64,000 nucleotides of DNA, taken from contig NZ_CP056122.1 of NCBI RefSeq assembly GCF_018219455.1, forward strand, positions 2,170,001 through 2,234,000. Direction: 5' to 3'. Each line of letters begins with the position of its first letter. Within the stretch, counting starts at the first letter, position 1. Positions 8,181 to 16,942 of the stretch are shown one piece after another. Source of the DNA: Moritella sp. 5 (GTDB lineage: Bacteria; Pseudomonadota; Gammaproteobacteria; Enterobacterales; Moritellaceae). The notes beneath the pieces were generated by a model, which had not been told where the DNA came from, did not search any database, and saw nothing but the letters and a program-made list of their open reading frames with translations. Position numbers and translations under genes: made by a program.

Positions 8181-8867
8181 ATGGCCTGTTCTAGACGAAA
8201 CTTATTAATAGGTGCTGGTGCGGTTATCTTCACCACCGGCGTCTCTACAGTCGCGATAGCCAAAAAATCATTAGTCGCTACGCAAGAAGACGGAGATAAA
8301 CGCTACGGTATGGTTTTTGATGAAACGGCTTGTATTGGTTGTACTGCATGTACAGATGCCTGCCGTGAAACAAATAATGTGCCAGAAGGTGTTTCTCGCT
8401 TAAAAATAGAGCGTAGTGCGCCGATGGGTGAGTACCCAGATGTTGACTACACATTTAGCCGTATCTCGTGTCAACACTGTGATAATGCGCCCTGTGTGAC
8501 AGTTTGTCCAACGGGTGCGTCGTATGTTGATCTAAAAACCGGCATTGTTGATGTGCATGGCGATAAGTGTGTGGGTTGTGGCTATTGCTTAGCTGCATGC
8601 CCGTATCAAGTGCGCTTCTTCCATCCTGAAACGAAATCTGCAGATAAATGTAACTTCTGTCGTGATACCAACCTAAAAGCCGGTAAATTGCCTGCTTGTG
8701 TGGAATCGTGTCCGACTAACGCACTGACCTTTGGTGATCTTAATGATCCAACGAGTGAGATAAACAAAGTGATTGCAAGTAACGCTGTTTATCGTTCGAA
8801 AGTAGAGCTCGGTACCGAACCGAAACTGTATAAAGTGGCAGACACAAAAGGGGAGATAAAACGATGA
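8181..8867 (+). CDS. nrfC: Periplasmic 4x[4Fe-4S] ferredoxin NrfC
   Basis: This 228-residue protein begins with a twin-arginine signal (SRRNLLIGAGAV). It contains four cysteine clusters typical of NrfC/PsrB-type ferredoxins: CIGCTACTDAC, CQHCDNAPCVTVCP, CVGCGYCLAACP and a CNFC...CVESCP pair. It passes electrons from the quinol oxidase subunit NrfD to NrfB. It overlaps nrfD by four bases (ATGA), indicating translational coupling. Confidence 0.95.
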   Translation: MACSRRNLLIGAGAVIFTTGVSTVAIAKKSLVATQEDGDKRYGMVFDETACIGCTACTDACRETNNVPEGVSRLKIERSAPMGEYPDVDYTFSRISCQHCDNAPCVTVCPTGASYVDLKTGIVDVHGDKCVGCGYCLAACPYQVRFFHPETKSADKCNFCRDTNLKAGKLPACVESCPTNALTFGDLNDPTSEINKVIASNAVYRSKVELGTEPKLYKVADTKGEIKR

Positions 8868-9832
8868 ATACATTTATAAGTGCTTTTACGTTTGATTCTT
8901 TAGTATGGGACTGGATCATTGCTGTGTACCTGTTTTTAACCGGCATGTCAGCAGGGATGGTATTAATTTCTATCCATTTGAAACGTAAGGTGATTGAAGG
9001 TAAAGCGTCAGCTAATGGTATTATCAAAGCTACCGCAATTTTAGCGCCGTTGGGGATCATGTCAGGCTTAACCATTCTGATCTTTCACTTAACTAAACCA
9101 TTAGCGTTTTGGAAGATCTTAGTTTACTTTAACCCAACTTCTGTTATGTCGATGGGCGTGATCTTATTCCAAGTTTATATGGTTATTCTATTTACTTGGA
9201 TCGCGGTGATGTTCAAAGAAGAGTTAGCGACATTACTTCAGAAGCTATTTAAAGATCGCCTTGCTTTTGTTAATCCTATTGTAGATAAAATCGCTAAATT
9301 CGAGAATGCGTTAGAGCTATTTTTAGCACTGCTTGCTGCGATGTTAGCCGCTTATACTGGCTTTTTATTATCGGCATTGAAAAGCTATCCGATGTTAAAC
9401 AACCCTGTATTACCAGTGCTGTTTATCTTCTCGAGTGTGTCATCAGGTGCTGCGGCGTGTTTAATGCTGGGTGTTGTTGGTTTTAAAGAATCATTCCATA
9501 GTAAAAGCGTTAAATGGATCCACAGTATTGAACGTCCAGTTGTTGTGTTCGAATTGTTTGTGTTACTTACTTTCTTCACTGGTCTTATTTTTGGTGGTGG
9601 TCAGAAAGAAGCAGCGGCAATGGCTGCAATTGGTGGTGATTTTTGGGCATCATGGTTCTGGTACGGGGTAGTTGGCACAGGTATGTTAATGCCATTAGCG
9701 TTAAACTTTTTTGTGCCAGCTCAGTCGCGTCATAACAAAGTGTTTGTATTGTTAGTGACATCACTCAGTCTTGCAGGTGTGTTAATGCTACGTACATTTA
9801 TTTTGTATGCGGGACAGATGACGGTCGTTTAA
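8864..9832 (+). CDS. nrfD: Membrane quinol dehydrogenase subunit NrfD
   Basis: This 322-residue polytopic protein of the NrfD/PsrC family has about eight hydrophobic helices. It includes the N-terminal WDWIIAVYLFLTGMSAG segment and the conserved FWKILVYFNPTSVMSMG. It oxidises menaquinol in the inner membrane and passes electrons to NrfC. Its start overlaps the nrfC stop. A 69-bp gap follows before nrfE, with a weak imperfect stem near 9861-9883. Confidence 0.94.
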   Translation: MNTFISAFTFDSLVWDWIIAVYLFLTGMSAGMVLISIHLKRKVIEGKASANGIIKATAILAPLGIMSGLTILIFHLTKPLAFWKILVYFNPTSVMSMGVILFQVYMVILFTWIAVMFKEELATLLQKLFKDRLAFVNPIVDKIAKFENALELFLALLAAMLAAYTGFLLSALKSYPMLNNPVLPVLFIFSSVSSGAAACLMLGVVGFKESFHSKSVKWIHSIERPVVVFELFVLLTFFTGLIFGGGQKEAAAMAAIGGDFWASWFWYGVVGTGMLMPLALNFFVPAQSRHNKVFVLLVTSLSLAGVLMLRTFILYAGQMTVV

Positions 9833-9901
9833 CGAGTGTTTTAATGACTTGAGTATAAAGTAAGAGGGTTCATTAGGGCTCTCTTTGTTTTCCTATTATT
9901 A

Positions 9902-11788
9902 ATGGATCCATTTATGATCCCAGAAATTGCATTATTTTCGCTTATCCTTGGTACCTTATGCGCTATTTTAGGTGCCGCTATTCCTTTGTTTGGCATTGCG
10001 AGTAAACAACCGCAACTTAGCCGTTATTCATGGCCACTGAGTTATGGCGCATTTATCGCTGTGGCGACGTCAATTGGTCTACTTGCTTATAGCTTCACCG
10101 TGGATGATTTTTCTGTTGGTTATATTGCTCAACACTCTAATTCACAGCTGCCCGTCTTTTTTAAGATTGCCGCGGTATGGGGTGGGCATGAAGGATCATT
10201 ATTATTTTGGGTGTTTTCTCTGTCTGTATGGTCTGCGGCTATTGCCTTCGTTAACCGTAATCATAACCAGGTTTTTATCAGTCGAGTATTAATTGTTTTA
10301 AGCCTATTAACGGCAGCGTTTGGCTTATTCACCTTGTTGGCCTCAAACCCGTTTTCACGTTTGTTTCCTGTACCAATGCAAGGACGAGATTTACATCCGA
10401 TGTTACAAGATATTGGCCTTATTTTTCATCCTCCACTGTTGTATATGGGCTATGTCGGATTTTCGGGTGCGTTTGCTTTTGCGGTCGCTGCGTTAACGAT
10501 GCCAGATATTAATATCCCTTGGCCAGAGTGGAGCCGAACTTGGACGCTTGCAGCTTGGGTTATGCTAACGGGAGGCATCGCACTTGGCGCTTGGTGGGCT
10601 TATTATGAACTGGGTTGGGGAGGCTGGTGGTTTTGGGATCCCGTTGAAAATGCGTCATTGCTGCCCTGGTTAACAGGTACTGCATTAGTGCATTCATTGA
10701 TAGCCAGTGAAAAGCGTCAGGCCTTGATTAACTGGAGTTTACTACTGTCCATATTTACATTTAGCTTAAGTTTACTGGGTACATTTGTGGTTCGATCAGG
10801 GATCTTAACATCAGTGCATGCATTTGCAGTAGATCCAACTCGTGGACTTGTACTCTTGGTGATCCTAGGTATTTGCGTGGTGGTACCATTAACCTTGTTC
10901 ATGTTACAAAGCGGTAAGATTAAACCTTTGCGATTACGCAGTATGGTTAGTCGAGAAGTATTGTTTTTAATGCTAAATAGTTTGCTGGTGGTTGCAACAT
11001 TATCGATATTGCTCGGGACTTTTTATCCGATGGTATTCCAAGTATTTAATCTTGCGAGTATTTCGGTTGGTGCGCCTTTCTTTAATACCGTATTTGTCCC
11101 CTTGGCATTGTTATGTTTTGTGTTAATGGGTATTTCACCCTTTATACATTGGAAAAAAACCAACTTTAATGGCATAAACACGAAGCTGGTATTAGTTTGG
11201 GTATCTTCTGTTGTCGTCGGCTCTGTGGCTAGTTACTTATTTAATGATAGCTTGTCAGTGTTTGTATCACTGGTATTGATATTGTGCGCTGCAGTGGCTA
11301 TGTCGAGTTTATTTGGCGGTGTGAGTATTCGCCATTTAGGCATGACTGTTGCGCATGTTGGTGTCGCTATTACAGCTGTTGGAGTACTGCTTGTCAGTTA
11401 CGAATCGACGGAAGTAAGTGCCAAAATGAGTCCTGGTAGTTCTGTAGTTTTAGGCGATATAACCGTTAACTATATAGAGACTGAGTGGTTGGTCGCGTCT
11501 AATTATACCGCAGAGCAGGCGGTACTTGAGGTCGTTGATAAGGACGGGCATATTGTACAATTGAAACCACAAAAACGGCATTATCCAGTCCGAGTGATGA
11601 ATATGAGTGAACCTGCTATTCATTCTAGTTGGCTACGTGATATCTACATCACCATGGGTGAGAAAATAGACCGTCATTCATATGCAATTAGAATACAAAA
11701 TAGGGCGTTTATTAGTTGGCTATGGGCGGGAAGTATAATGATGATGCTTGGTGGCCTGTTAGCAATAGGACAACGTTATGCTAAATAA
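9902..11788 (+). CDS. nrfE: Haem lyase subunit NrfE (CcmF family)
   Basis: This 628-residue, roughly 14-helix protein carries the WWD haem-handling motif (WGGWWFWDPVENAS, around residue 240). It also has the CcmF signatures WGGHEGSLLFW, QGRDLHPMLQD and FHPPLLYMGYVG. With NrfF and NrfG it forms the lyase that attaches haem to the CWSCK site of NrfA. The start is uncertain. ATG 9902 has a poor ribosome binding site, and ATG 9914 (MIPEIALF) also fits the family N-terminus. nrfF follows after 39 bases. Confidence 0.93.
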   Translation: MDPFMIPEIALFSLILGTLCAILGAAIPLFGIASKQPQLSRYSWPLSYGAFIAVATSIGLLAYSFTVDDFSVGYIAQHSNSQLPVFFKIAAVWGGHEGSLLFWVFSLSVWSAAIAFVNRNHNQVFISRVLIVLSLLTAAFGLFTLLASNPFSRLFPVPMQGRDLHPMLQDIGLIFHPPLLYMGYVGFSGAFAFAVAALTMPDINIPWPEWSRTWTLAAWVMLTGGIALGAWWAYYELGWGGWWFWDPVENASLLPWLTGTALVHSLIASEKRQALINWSLLLSIFTFSLSLLGTFVVRSGILTSVHAFAVDPTRGLVLLVILGICVVVPLTLFMLQSGKIKPLRLRSMVSREVLFLMLNSLLVVATLSILLGTFYPMVFQVFNLASISVGAPFFNTVFVPLALLCFVLMGISPFIHWKKTNFNGINTKLVLVWVSSVVVGSVASYLFNDSLSVFVSLVLILCAAVAMSSLFGGVSIRHLGMTVAHVGVAITAVGVLLVSYESTEVSAKMSPGSSVVLGDITVNYIETEWLVASNYTAEQAVLEVVDKDGHIVQLKPQKRHYPVRVMNMSEPAIHSSWLRDIYITMGEKIDRHSYAIRIQNRAFISWLWAGSIMMMLGGLLAIGQRYAK

Positions 11789-11827
11789 TAAAAAGTAAGT
11801 GAATAATCAATATAAGGACGAAGTAAA

Positions 11828-12274
11828 ATGAAGTTGTCATCGGTGTATTTGTTTATTTTTATCATACTAGTTGTATCGCCTCTATCTGCAAAGTTACAAA
11901 CAGAATACAACATATCATCGAGTGTTGAATCACAGCAATCGGTAGAAATATTTGAGTTCAATTCTGTTGGCACTCAAAATCGGGCCATTAACTTAGCACG
12001 CCAATTACGTTGCCCTCAATGCCGAAACCAGAACCTGATGGAGTCAAATTCCTCGATAGCCAAAGATTTGCGACTTAAAGTGTATTTGATGGTGAATGAA
12101 GGCAAAACCGATCGACAAGTGATAGATTTTCTGACTCACCGTTTTGGTGATGTGGTTTTGTATAAACCTAAATTTGAACCAAGAACTTATGTACTGTGGC
12201 TTGGACCCTTGTTTCTTATTATGTTATTTGGTTGGTGTGGTTATCGCAAAGTAACTGTATCAATAGCTAATTAA
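11828..12274 (+). CDS. nrfF: Haem lyase thiol-reductase subunit NrfF (CcmH/CcmL-like)
   Basis: This 148-residue protein has a signal peptide or N-terminal anchor, then the LRCPQCRNQNLMESN motif with the CxxC redox pair that reduces apocytochrome thiols. The three-helix domain (DLRLKVYLMVNEGKTDRQVIDFL..RFGDVVLYKP) and a C-terminal membrane helix (about 122-138) follow. It is a normal-length family member. It is preceded by AAGGACGAAG and is the last gene of nrfBCDEF. The expected nrfG is instead at 4830. Confidence 0.93.
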   Translation: MKLSSVYLFIFIILVVSPLSAKLQTEYNISSSVESQQSVEIFEFNSVGTQNRAINLARQLRCPQCRNQNLMESNSSIAKDLRLKVYLMVNEGKTDRQVIDFLTHRFGDVVLYKPKFEPRTYVLWLGPLFLIMLFGWCGYRKVTVSIAN

Positions 12275-12370
12275 TTTTACTTTACTTATATATTAATTCT
12301 AAGCCTTGACTTACCTAGAATTAAATACCCATTAAGTGATGCTTCAAGGTTGGTTATATTGTTTCTTTTA

Positions 12371-12393
12371 TAATCTAATCTCTAATTAGATTA
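12371..12393. terminator. Perfect 9-bp inverted repeat after nrfF
   Basis: TAATCTAAT and ATTAGATTA flank a five-base loop about 100 bp after the nrfF stop. There is no T-run on the plus strand, so terminator function is uncertain. It could equally be an operator for the lipase operon. Confidence 0.35.
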
Positions 12394-12460
12394 AAATTCC
12401 ACATTTAAAATAAAACGCTAAAAATCAAACTTTTATGCACAAATACATTGTCTTAATTTA

Positions 12461-12476
12461 TTGATCTTAATCACAT
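12461..12476. promoter_or_regulatory. CRP/FNR-like site upstream of the lipase operon
   Basis: ATTGATCTTAATCACA (from 12460) matches the CRP dyad TGTGATCTAGATCACA at about 12 of 16 positions, with a perfect right half (TCACA). The inner TTGATCTTAATCAC is also one base off the FNR dyad. It lies about 110 bp before the lipase start, so catabolite or oxygen control is plausible. Confidence 0.4.
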
Positions 12477-12585
12477 TTATTCAACGTGACTACCTGTAAT
12501 GTTTACTTGTTTTTATTCAGTAAAACTCAGTTCTGGCTCTCTGAACTGATTTGTTAACTTAAATTTAATAATAAAGGATAGACAA

Positions 12586-13527
12586 ATGAAACGGATTTTT
12601 ACATTTTTCACTCTATGTTTAATTGTATTTAGTAGTCAGGCTAAAGGCTTCATGAATAGTTCGAGCTATAAGGGCTACACAGAAACGAAATATCCCATTG
12701 TTTTAGTCCATGGGTTGTTTGGTTTTGATTCCATTTTGGGTATTGATTATTTTTATGGTGTTACTCGTGCTCTAAGTAGAAGTGGTGCTGAGGTGTATGT
12801 AGCCCAAGTATCTGCGGCGAATACTACCGAAGTTCGTGGCGAGCAGTTATTAGCACAGGTTGAAGAGATTTTAGCGGCTACTGGTGCTGATAAAGTTAAC
12901 TTAATTGGTCACAGCCATGGCGGTCCAACATCGCGTTATGTGGCATCTGTAGCGCCACAATACGTGGCGTCAGTAACGAGCATTGGTGGTGTGAATAAAG
13001 GTTCACGTGTTGCAGATATTTTACGTGGAGAGGTGCCAGAGGGTTCGGTATCTGAGAAATTAATAGCTTCTATGGCTAATGGCTTAAGTAAGTTAATTAC
13101 TTTTCTTTCTCGTGGAGGGAAGCTACCACAAGATACAGTTGCTGCATTAGAAGCGTTAACAACTAAAAACTCACTAAAATTTAATGAATCGTATCCAGAA
13201 GGTGTGCCTACAACCGCATGTGGTGAAGGTGATTATGTTGCTGGGAATGGGGTTTACTATTACTCATGGAGCGGTAGTTCTAACTTTACTAATGTGTTAG
13301 ACCCAATGGATTTAGCGCTTACTCTGACTGGTAAGGCTTTTAATGTTCCAAATGATGGCCTTGTTTCTTCGTGCAGTTCACGCTTAGGTAAAGTAATTCG
13401 CGATAATTATAGAATGAATCATATGGATGAAGTTAATCAAACTTTGGGTCTTCATCATTTATTTGAAACTGATCCTAAAACTTTATATCGTCAACATGCT
13501 AACCGTTTAAAACTACAAGGTTTATAG
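12586..13527 (+). CDS. Secreted triacylglycerol lipase, Pseudomonas-type (family I)
   Basis: This 313-residue alpha/beta hydrolase has a signal peptide (cleavage near SSQAKG). The oxyanion segment VLVHGLFGFDS and nucleophile elbow GHSHGG (Ser near 109) are visible. A likely catalytic Asp lies in VPNDGLVSS and a His in the LGLHH segment. Two cysteines (near TACGEG and SSCSSR) could form the disulfide of subfamily I.1/I.2 lipases. It would hydrolyse triglycerides outside the cell after type II secretion. The foldase gene follows after two bases, as is typical. Confidence 0.93.
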   Translation: MKRIFTFFTLCLIVFSSQAKGFMNSSSYKGYTETKYPIVLVHGLFGFDSILGIDYFYGVTRALSRSGAEVYVAQVSAANTTEVRGEQLLAQVEEILAATGADKVNLIGHSHGGPTSRYVASVAPQYVASVTSIGGVNKGSRVADILRGEVPEGSVSEKLIASMANGLSKLITFLSRGGKLPQDTVAALEALTTKNSLKFNESYPEGVPTTACGEGDYVAGNGVYYYSWSGSSNFTNVLDPMDLALTLTGKAFNVPNDGLVSSCSSRLGKVIRDNYRMNHMDEVNQTLGLHHLFETDPKTLYRQHANRLKLQGL

Positions 13528-13529
13528 AA

Positions 13530-14402
13530 ATGAAAAAGATCGTATTAACGCTGGTAGTTTTAATCGTAGTCGTTACTGCGATCTTTATCTATACGGATAA
13601 CACGAATAAGCAAATGCAAGCGCAATCGTTCCAGTCAAAATCACAGCAGGATACTGCTATTGATTCAACATTTGATCGCGATACATTTGAATATTTTTTA
13701 TCGGGATTAGGTGAGGTTGAGTTGGATGATTTACAAGCGAAATTTATACAGTTTAATTCGCAGCGTCCTGCTGACTCACAAATAGATAAGGCATTATTTC
13801 AGCAATATATTAACTATAAAACCTATTTACAGACGCTAGAATCTAATGCTAGCTCTGATGAATTTGGTTTAGAGGATCTGATGGCGCTAAATGATCTATT
13901 ACTTGCTGCTCAGCTTAAGTTTTTTACACCTGAACAACAAAAAGATCTGTTCGCAGACGAAAACCAACTTAGAACGATGACATTGAAAAAACTAGCACTC
14001 CAGCAAGTCGCAGCATCGGAAGAGGAGTTTGATGTACTATGGCAACAAGAATTACAGTTACTTCCTGAAGAAGAACAGGTAGTGTATAAAAATGCGGCCT
14101 TAATGGGGTCGTTAGCAGATACGAAAGGGTTGGATACGCAAGAAAAGTACTTAATACGTCAAGATCTGGTGGGGGATGAAGGAGCACAACGTTTAGCTGA
14201 ATTAGATGAAAAAAATAATGCGTTTAGTACCCAGCTTGATGATTATTTAGTTGAGCGCCAAGTGCTAATGGCGGATGACAACTTAACGGATGAAGAGCTT
14301 GAATTCGCGATAACAGACTTACGTGAGGTCCGTTTTTCTACTGCACAATTGCGTAGGATTAAAGCATTGGAGCGCATTCATGATGTTAATACAGAATCAT
14401 AG
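13530..14402 (+). CDS. lifO: Lipase-specific steric foldase (Lif/LipB)
   Basis: This 290-residue protein has an N-terminal membrane anchor (about 4-23) and a periplasmic, acidic, almost all-helical body. It contains the foldase motif FDRDTFEYFLSGLGE (family RxxFDYxLSxxGE). The later YLIRQDLVGDEGAQRLAELDE segment matches the mid-protein Lif signature R..xxG.eAA..L...E. It folds the upstream lipase into its active state before secretion. The position directly after the lipase (two-base gap) supports a dedicated pair. Confidence 0.92.
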   Translation: MKKIVLTLVVLIVVVTAIFIYTDNTNKQMQAQSFQSKSQQDTAIDSTFDRDTFEYFLSGLGEVELDDLQAKFIQFNSQRPADSQIDKALFQQYINYKTYLQTLESNASSDEFGLEDLMALNDLLLAAQLKFFTPEQQKDLFADENQLRTMTLKKLALQQVAASEEEFDVLWQQELQLLPEEEQVVYKNAALMGSLADTKGLDTQEKYLIRQDLVGDEGAQRLAELDEKNNAFSTQLDDYLVERQVLMADDNLTDEELEFAITDLREVRFSTAQLRRIKALERIHDVNTES

Positions 14403-14483
14403 TCATTAATAAATGCGAAAGGTCTTTTTTAAGTGATTGTTTTATTTGTAGATTTACTCGTCGAGTATCATATACCATTATAA

Positions 14484-14523
14484 ACCAGCTATTTGGCGCT
14501 AGTTCGCCGAATACATAGCTGGT
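14484..14523. terminator. Large hairpin overlapping the 3' end of the LysR gene
   Basis: ACCAGCTAT (14484-14492) pairs with ATAGCTGGT (14515-14523), with an inner TTGGCG/CGCC(G)AA stem. It spans the LysR stop codon at 14499-14501 and lies between convergent genes. Confidence 0.55.
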
Positions 14524-15413
14524 TGCTCTGCTTTCCAGTCGAACACATGCTGAATAAATGCCTGAACTCTAGCAGGCTGTTTATCTCTATCCCGGTACAT
14601 CAAAATAACTTGGCGGTCTTGGCCACACCAGTCTGGTAGTATCGGTACCAATCCATGACCCTTATGCTGTTCTCCATTAAAGTAATAAGGTGGCATCCAG
14701 CTGATTCCCATACCTTCTTTAACAGCATCCCTGACCAACAACACATCATTTGATTTAAACGAAAACTCAGTACTGATCTCATAAACTTCGCGAGTTTGCT
14801 TATGACGCATAATCCATCTGGGGGAGGTACTGACTGACAGTAATTTATGATCCAGTAAATTTGAAGGGTGATGAATAGTGGGGTGTTGGTCCAGATAAAG
14901 GGTCGATGCACAAAGAGCAAATGAGCTTTGCCAGAGATCACGAGCAATCCAGTCTGTCTCCTGAGCATCTCCAACTCGGAATGCGACATCGACTTGCTCG
15001 GCGGTGAGATTAATCTTTTCGTTCTGTACCTGTAAATCGATACTGATGGACGGATGTTTCAGGTAAAAATCATAGATGCAGTGTTTGAGCCAGGCCTGTG
15101 TCATATTCATTGGCGCTGTAATTTTAATGTGCCCCTCAAGTTGCTGCCGGTCAATTTCAATAAGTTGCTTCACATTATGTAATCCATTAATAAATGGCTG
15201 ACATAACTGACAGTAGCGGATGCCATCACTGGTTAGGGAGAAATGATGAGCACTCCTTTCGATTAGCCTGCAGTTGAGTTGCTGCTCCAACCGTTTTAGC
15301 CTACGACTGAGGGTAGCCAATGGTATGTCTAGTTTCTTTGCTGCAACGGTCAGGTTTTGATACTGAGAGATTTGTACGAAAAGATACAAATCATCCAATG
15401 AATGATTTCTCAT
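14499..15413 (-). CDS. LysR-family transcriptional regulator
   Basis: This 304-residue protein has an N-terminal winged helix (NLTVAAKKLDIPLATLSRRLKRLEQQL, in the first 40 residues) and a LysR substrate-binding domain. The style (SFALCASTLYLDQ, LVPILPDW, YRDRDKQPARVQAFIQ) resembles the AaeR/DsdC-like LTTR group often paired with exporters. It is divergent from the EamA transporter at 15503, with a 90-bp shared promoter region, and probably regulates it. The inducer is unknown. Confidence 0.88.
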   Translation of the reverse strand: MRNHSLDDLYLFVQISQYQNLTVAAKKLDIPLATLSRRLKRLEQQLNCRLIERSAHHFSLTSDGIRYCQLCQPFINGLHNVKQLIEIDRQQLEGHIKITAPMNMTQAWLKHCIYDFYLKHPSISIDLQVQNEKINLTAEQVDVAFRVGDAQETDWIARDLWQSSFALCASTLYLDQHPTIHHPSNLLDHKLLSVSTSPRWIMRHKQTREVYEISTEFSFKSNDVLLVRDAVKEGMGISWMPPYYFNGEQHKGHGLVPILPDWCGQDRQVILMYRDRDKQPARVQAFIQHVFDWKAEQPAMYSAN

Positions 15414-15502
15414 TTTTGATAACTAAGCTCTTAAATCTGTCTATTAACAAACAATTATGCAATCTATATTCTGTTAGCACAAGTCATTAGATAGGTAACA
15501 CA

Positions 15503-16441
15503 ATGAGAAATAATTATAAAATCTGGCTGGGCGCGGTATTGGCTATTTTTTTCTGGGGGAGTAACTTTAATGCTATTAGTGCGTTGAGCCCAGAATTAAC
15601 CCCTATCACAGCGGCTGCAATTCGTTTTTCGATAGCGGTGTTTGCCCTCCTTATTCTACGCTTATTATCGAAACATCCTGAATCGATACTGTCAAATAAG
15701 GACAAAGGCTATCTGCTGTTGCTCTCTATTATTGGGGTGTTCATCCAAAACAGCGCCTTGTTTTTGGCTATGCGGTATACTTCGGCTGTCAACGGGTCTG
15801 TTATTATGGCGAACATGCCACTCGCTGGTCTGTTGCTTTCGGCACTATTATTACGTACTCGGATCACCTTTTATCATATCGTTGGTATCTGTATTAGTCT
15901 GTTTGGTGTGTTGTTGGTGATCACCGATGGAAACTGGCACCAGATACTCTTGAGGAAGGGTGATCTTCTCGTTGTTTTAGCCTTGGCTGGTGGTTGTTTG
16001 TATACAATTCTGGCGAAAAAATGGGTACCGCATGTACCTGTACCTCAGTTTGTCAGGTGGACATTGGGACTCGGACTAATACAAATGTTATTAACTGCTT
16101 GCTGGCTTGAATCCCCTGTTGATGTTTACCAAAGCATGACACTGAAAGATCTCGTACTACTGTCCTACATGGGGATTTTAGGTACTTTAGTCGCTTACTT
16201 TTTATGGATGAAGGCAACTCAAACAATTGGACCACAGAAAGTAACATCTATGTTTAATCTTATTCCTATGTTTACTTTACTGATTAGCATGTCCATGGGC
16301 ACCCAGCCTCATCTATTACAGTTAACTGGGATTACCTGCATTACTGTCGGAGTCATTTTTGCTAATGCTTACCCGTCACTGAAACGGATATTCATATCGT
16401 TTAAACTGCAATATACAATTAAACACAGTAGCTTAAAGTAA
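15503..16441 (+). CDS. EamA/DMT-family transporter
   Basis: This 312-residue polytopic protein has about ten helices and duplicated EamA domains (AVLAIFFWGSNFNAISAL, GTLVAYFLWMKATQTIGPQKVTSMFNLIPMFTLL). It probably exports small metabolites from the cytoplasm, with unknown substrate. The divergent LysR gene is the likely regulator. It is unrelated in close sequence to the EamA protein at 1127-2041, so this is not a recent duplication. Confidence 0.85.
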   Translation: MRNNYKIWLGAVLAIFFWGSNFNAISALSPELTPITAAAIRFSIAVFALLILRLLSKHPESILSNKDKGYLLLLSIIGVFIQNSALFLAMRYTSAVNGSVIMANMPLAGLLLSALLLRTRITFYHIVGICISLFGVLLVITDGNWHQILLRKGDLLVVLALAGGCLYTILAKKWVPHVPVPQFVRWTLGLGLIQMLLTACWLESPVDVYQSMTLKDLVLLSYMGILGTLVAYFLWMKATQTIGPQKVTSMFNLIPMFTLLISMSMGTQPHLLQLTGITCITVGVIFANAYPSLKRIFISFKLQYTIKHSSLK

Positions 16442-16499
16442 CATTGATATAAAGGACTCCCCCCTCTTACTGTGCAGAAGTGGAGCTACATGATTTATA

Positions 16500-16883
16500 C
16501 TAATCTTCATTCGCTTTTAAATAAAGATCTATACTCGGCAGGAATACCCTATATATATCAGGATTTTTTTTGTTTGTTGATGTGGCAAAACCCTTACTTG
16601 AATAAAACCATTCATTAATTGTTGTATTTGAGTTTTTAATAATTATTTTTGCTTCAAATGTAGGCCTACGCTTTGTAAAGATACGATCTTTTTTAGATAA
16701 ATTAATTTCTAATTTTTGTATAATTGAAGGATCAACGAGCTCTTTTATTTCTTTTCCTTTTAGGTTGTAAATGGTCACTGTTTTAGTCGACGTATTAACA
16801 ACCGAATGTGTTGATTGACACGCTGTTATTAGGATTGAAAAACATAAAATAGGGGTTAGTTTCCAATATTTTTTTTTCATCAT
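16500..16883 (-). CDS. Small outer-membrane-type lipoprotein, unknown function
   Basis: This 127-residue protein has a lipobox (LITAC, Cys near residue 22) after a short hydrophobic signal. The body is a predicted beta-rich domain with many Lys and Thr residues and no recognisable motif. It lies 60 bp downstream of the metalloprotease gene on the same strand, beyond a hairpin, so it may be expressed separately. Codon use is somewhat more AT-rich than its neighbours. No family assigned. Confidence 0.65.
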   Translation of the reverse strand: MMKKKYWKLTPILCFSILITACQSTHSVVNTSTKTVTIYNLKGKEIKELVDPSIIQKLEINLSKKDRIFTKRRPTFEAKIIIKNSNTTINEWFYSSKGFATSTNKKNPDIYRVFLPSIDLYLKANED

Positions 16884-16900
16884 TCACCTTGTTCTATCTT

Positions 16901-16934
16901 AACCAAGGCACTGTAAAGAGAGAGTGCCTTGGTT
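16901..16934. terminator. 12-bp perfect hairpin after the metalloprotease gene
   Basis: AACCAAGGCACT and AGTGCCTTGGTT flank a ten-base loop and start nine bases after the protease stop codon. The strongest T-run (TTTTTT) is on the plus strand. On the minus strand it may act as a weaker terminator or attenuator before the lipoprotein gene. Confidence 0.7.
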
Positions 16935-16942
16935 TTTTGCCG

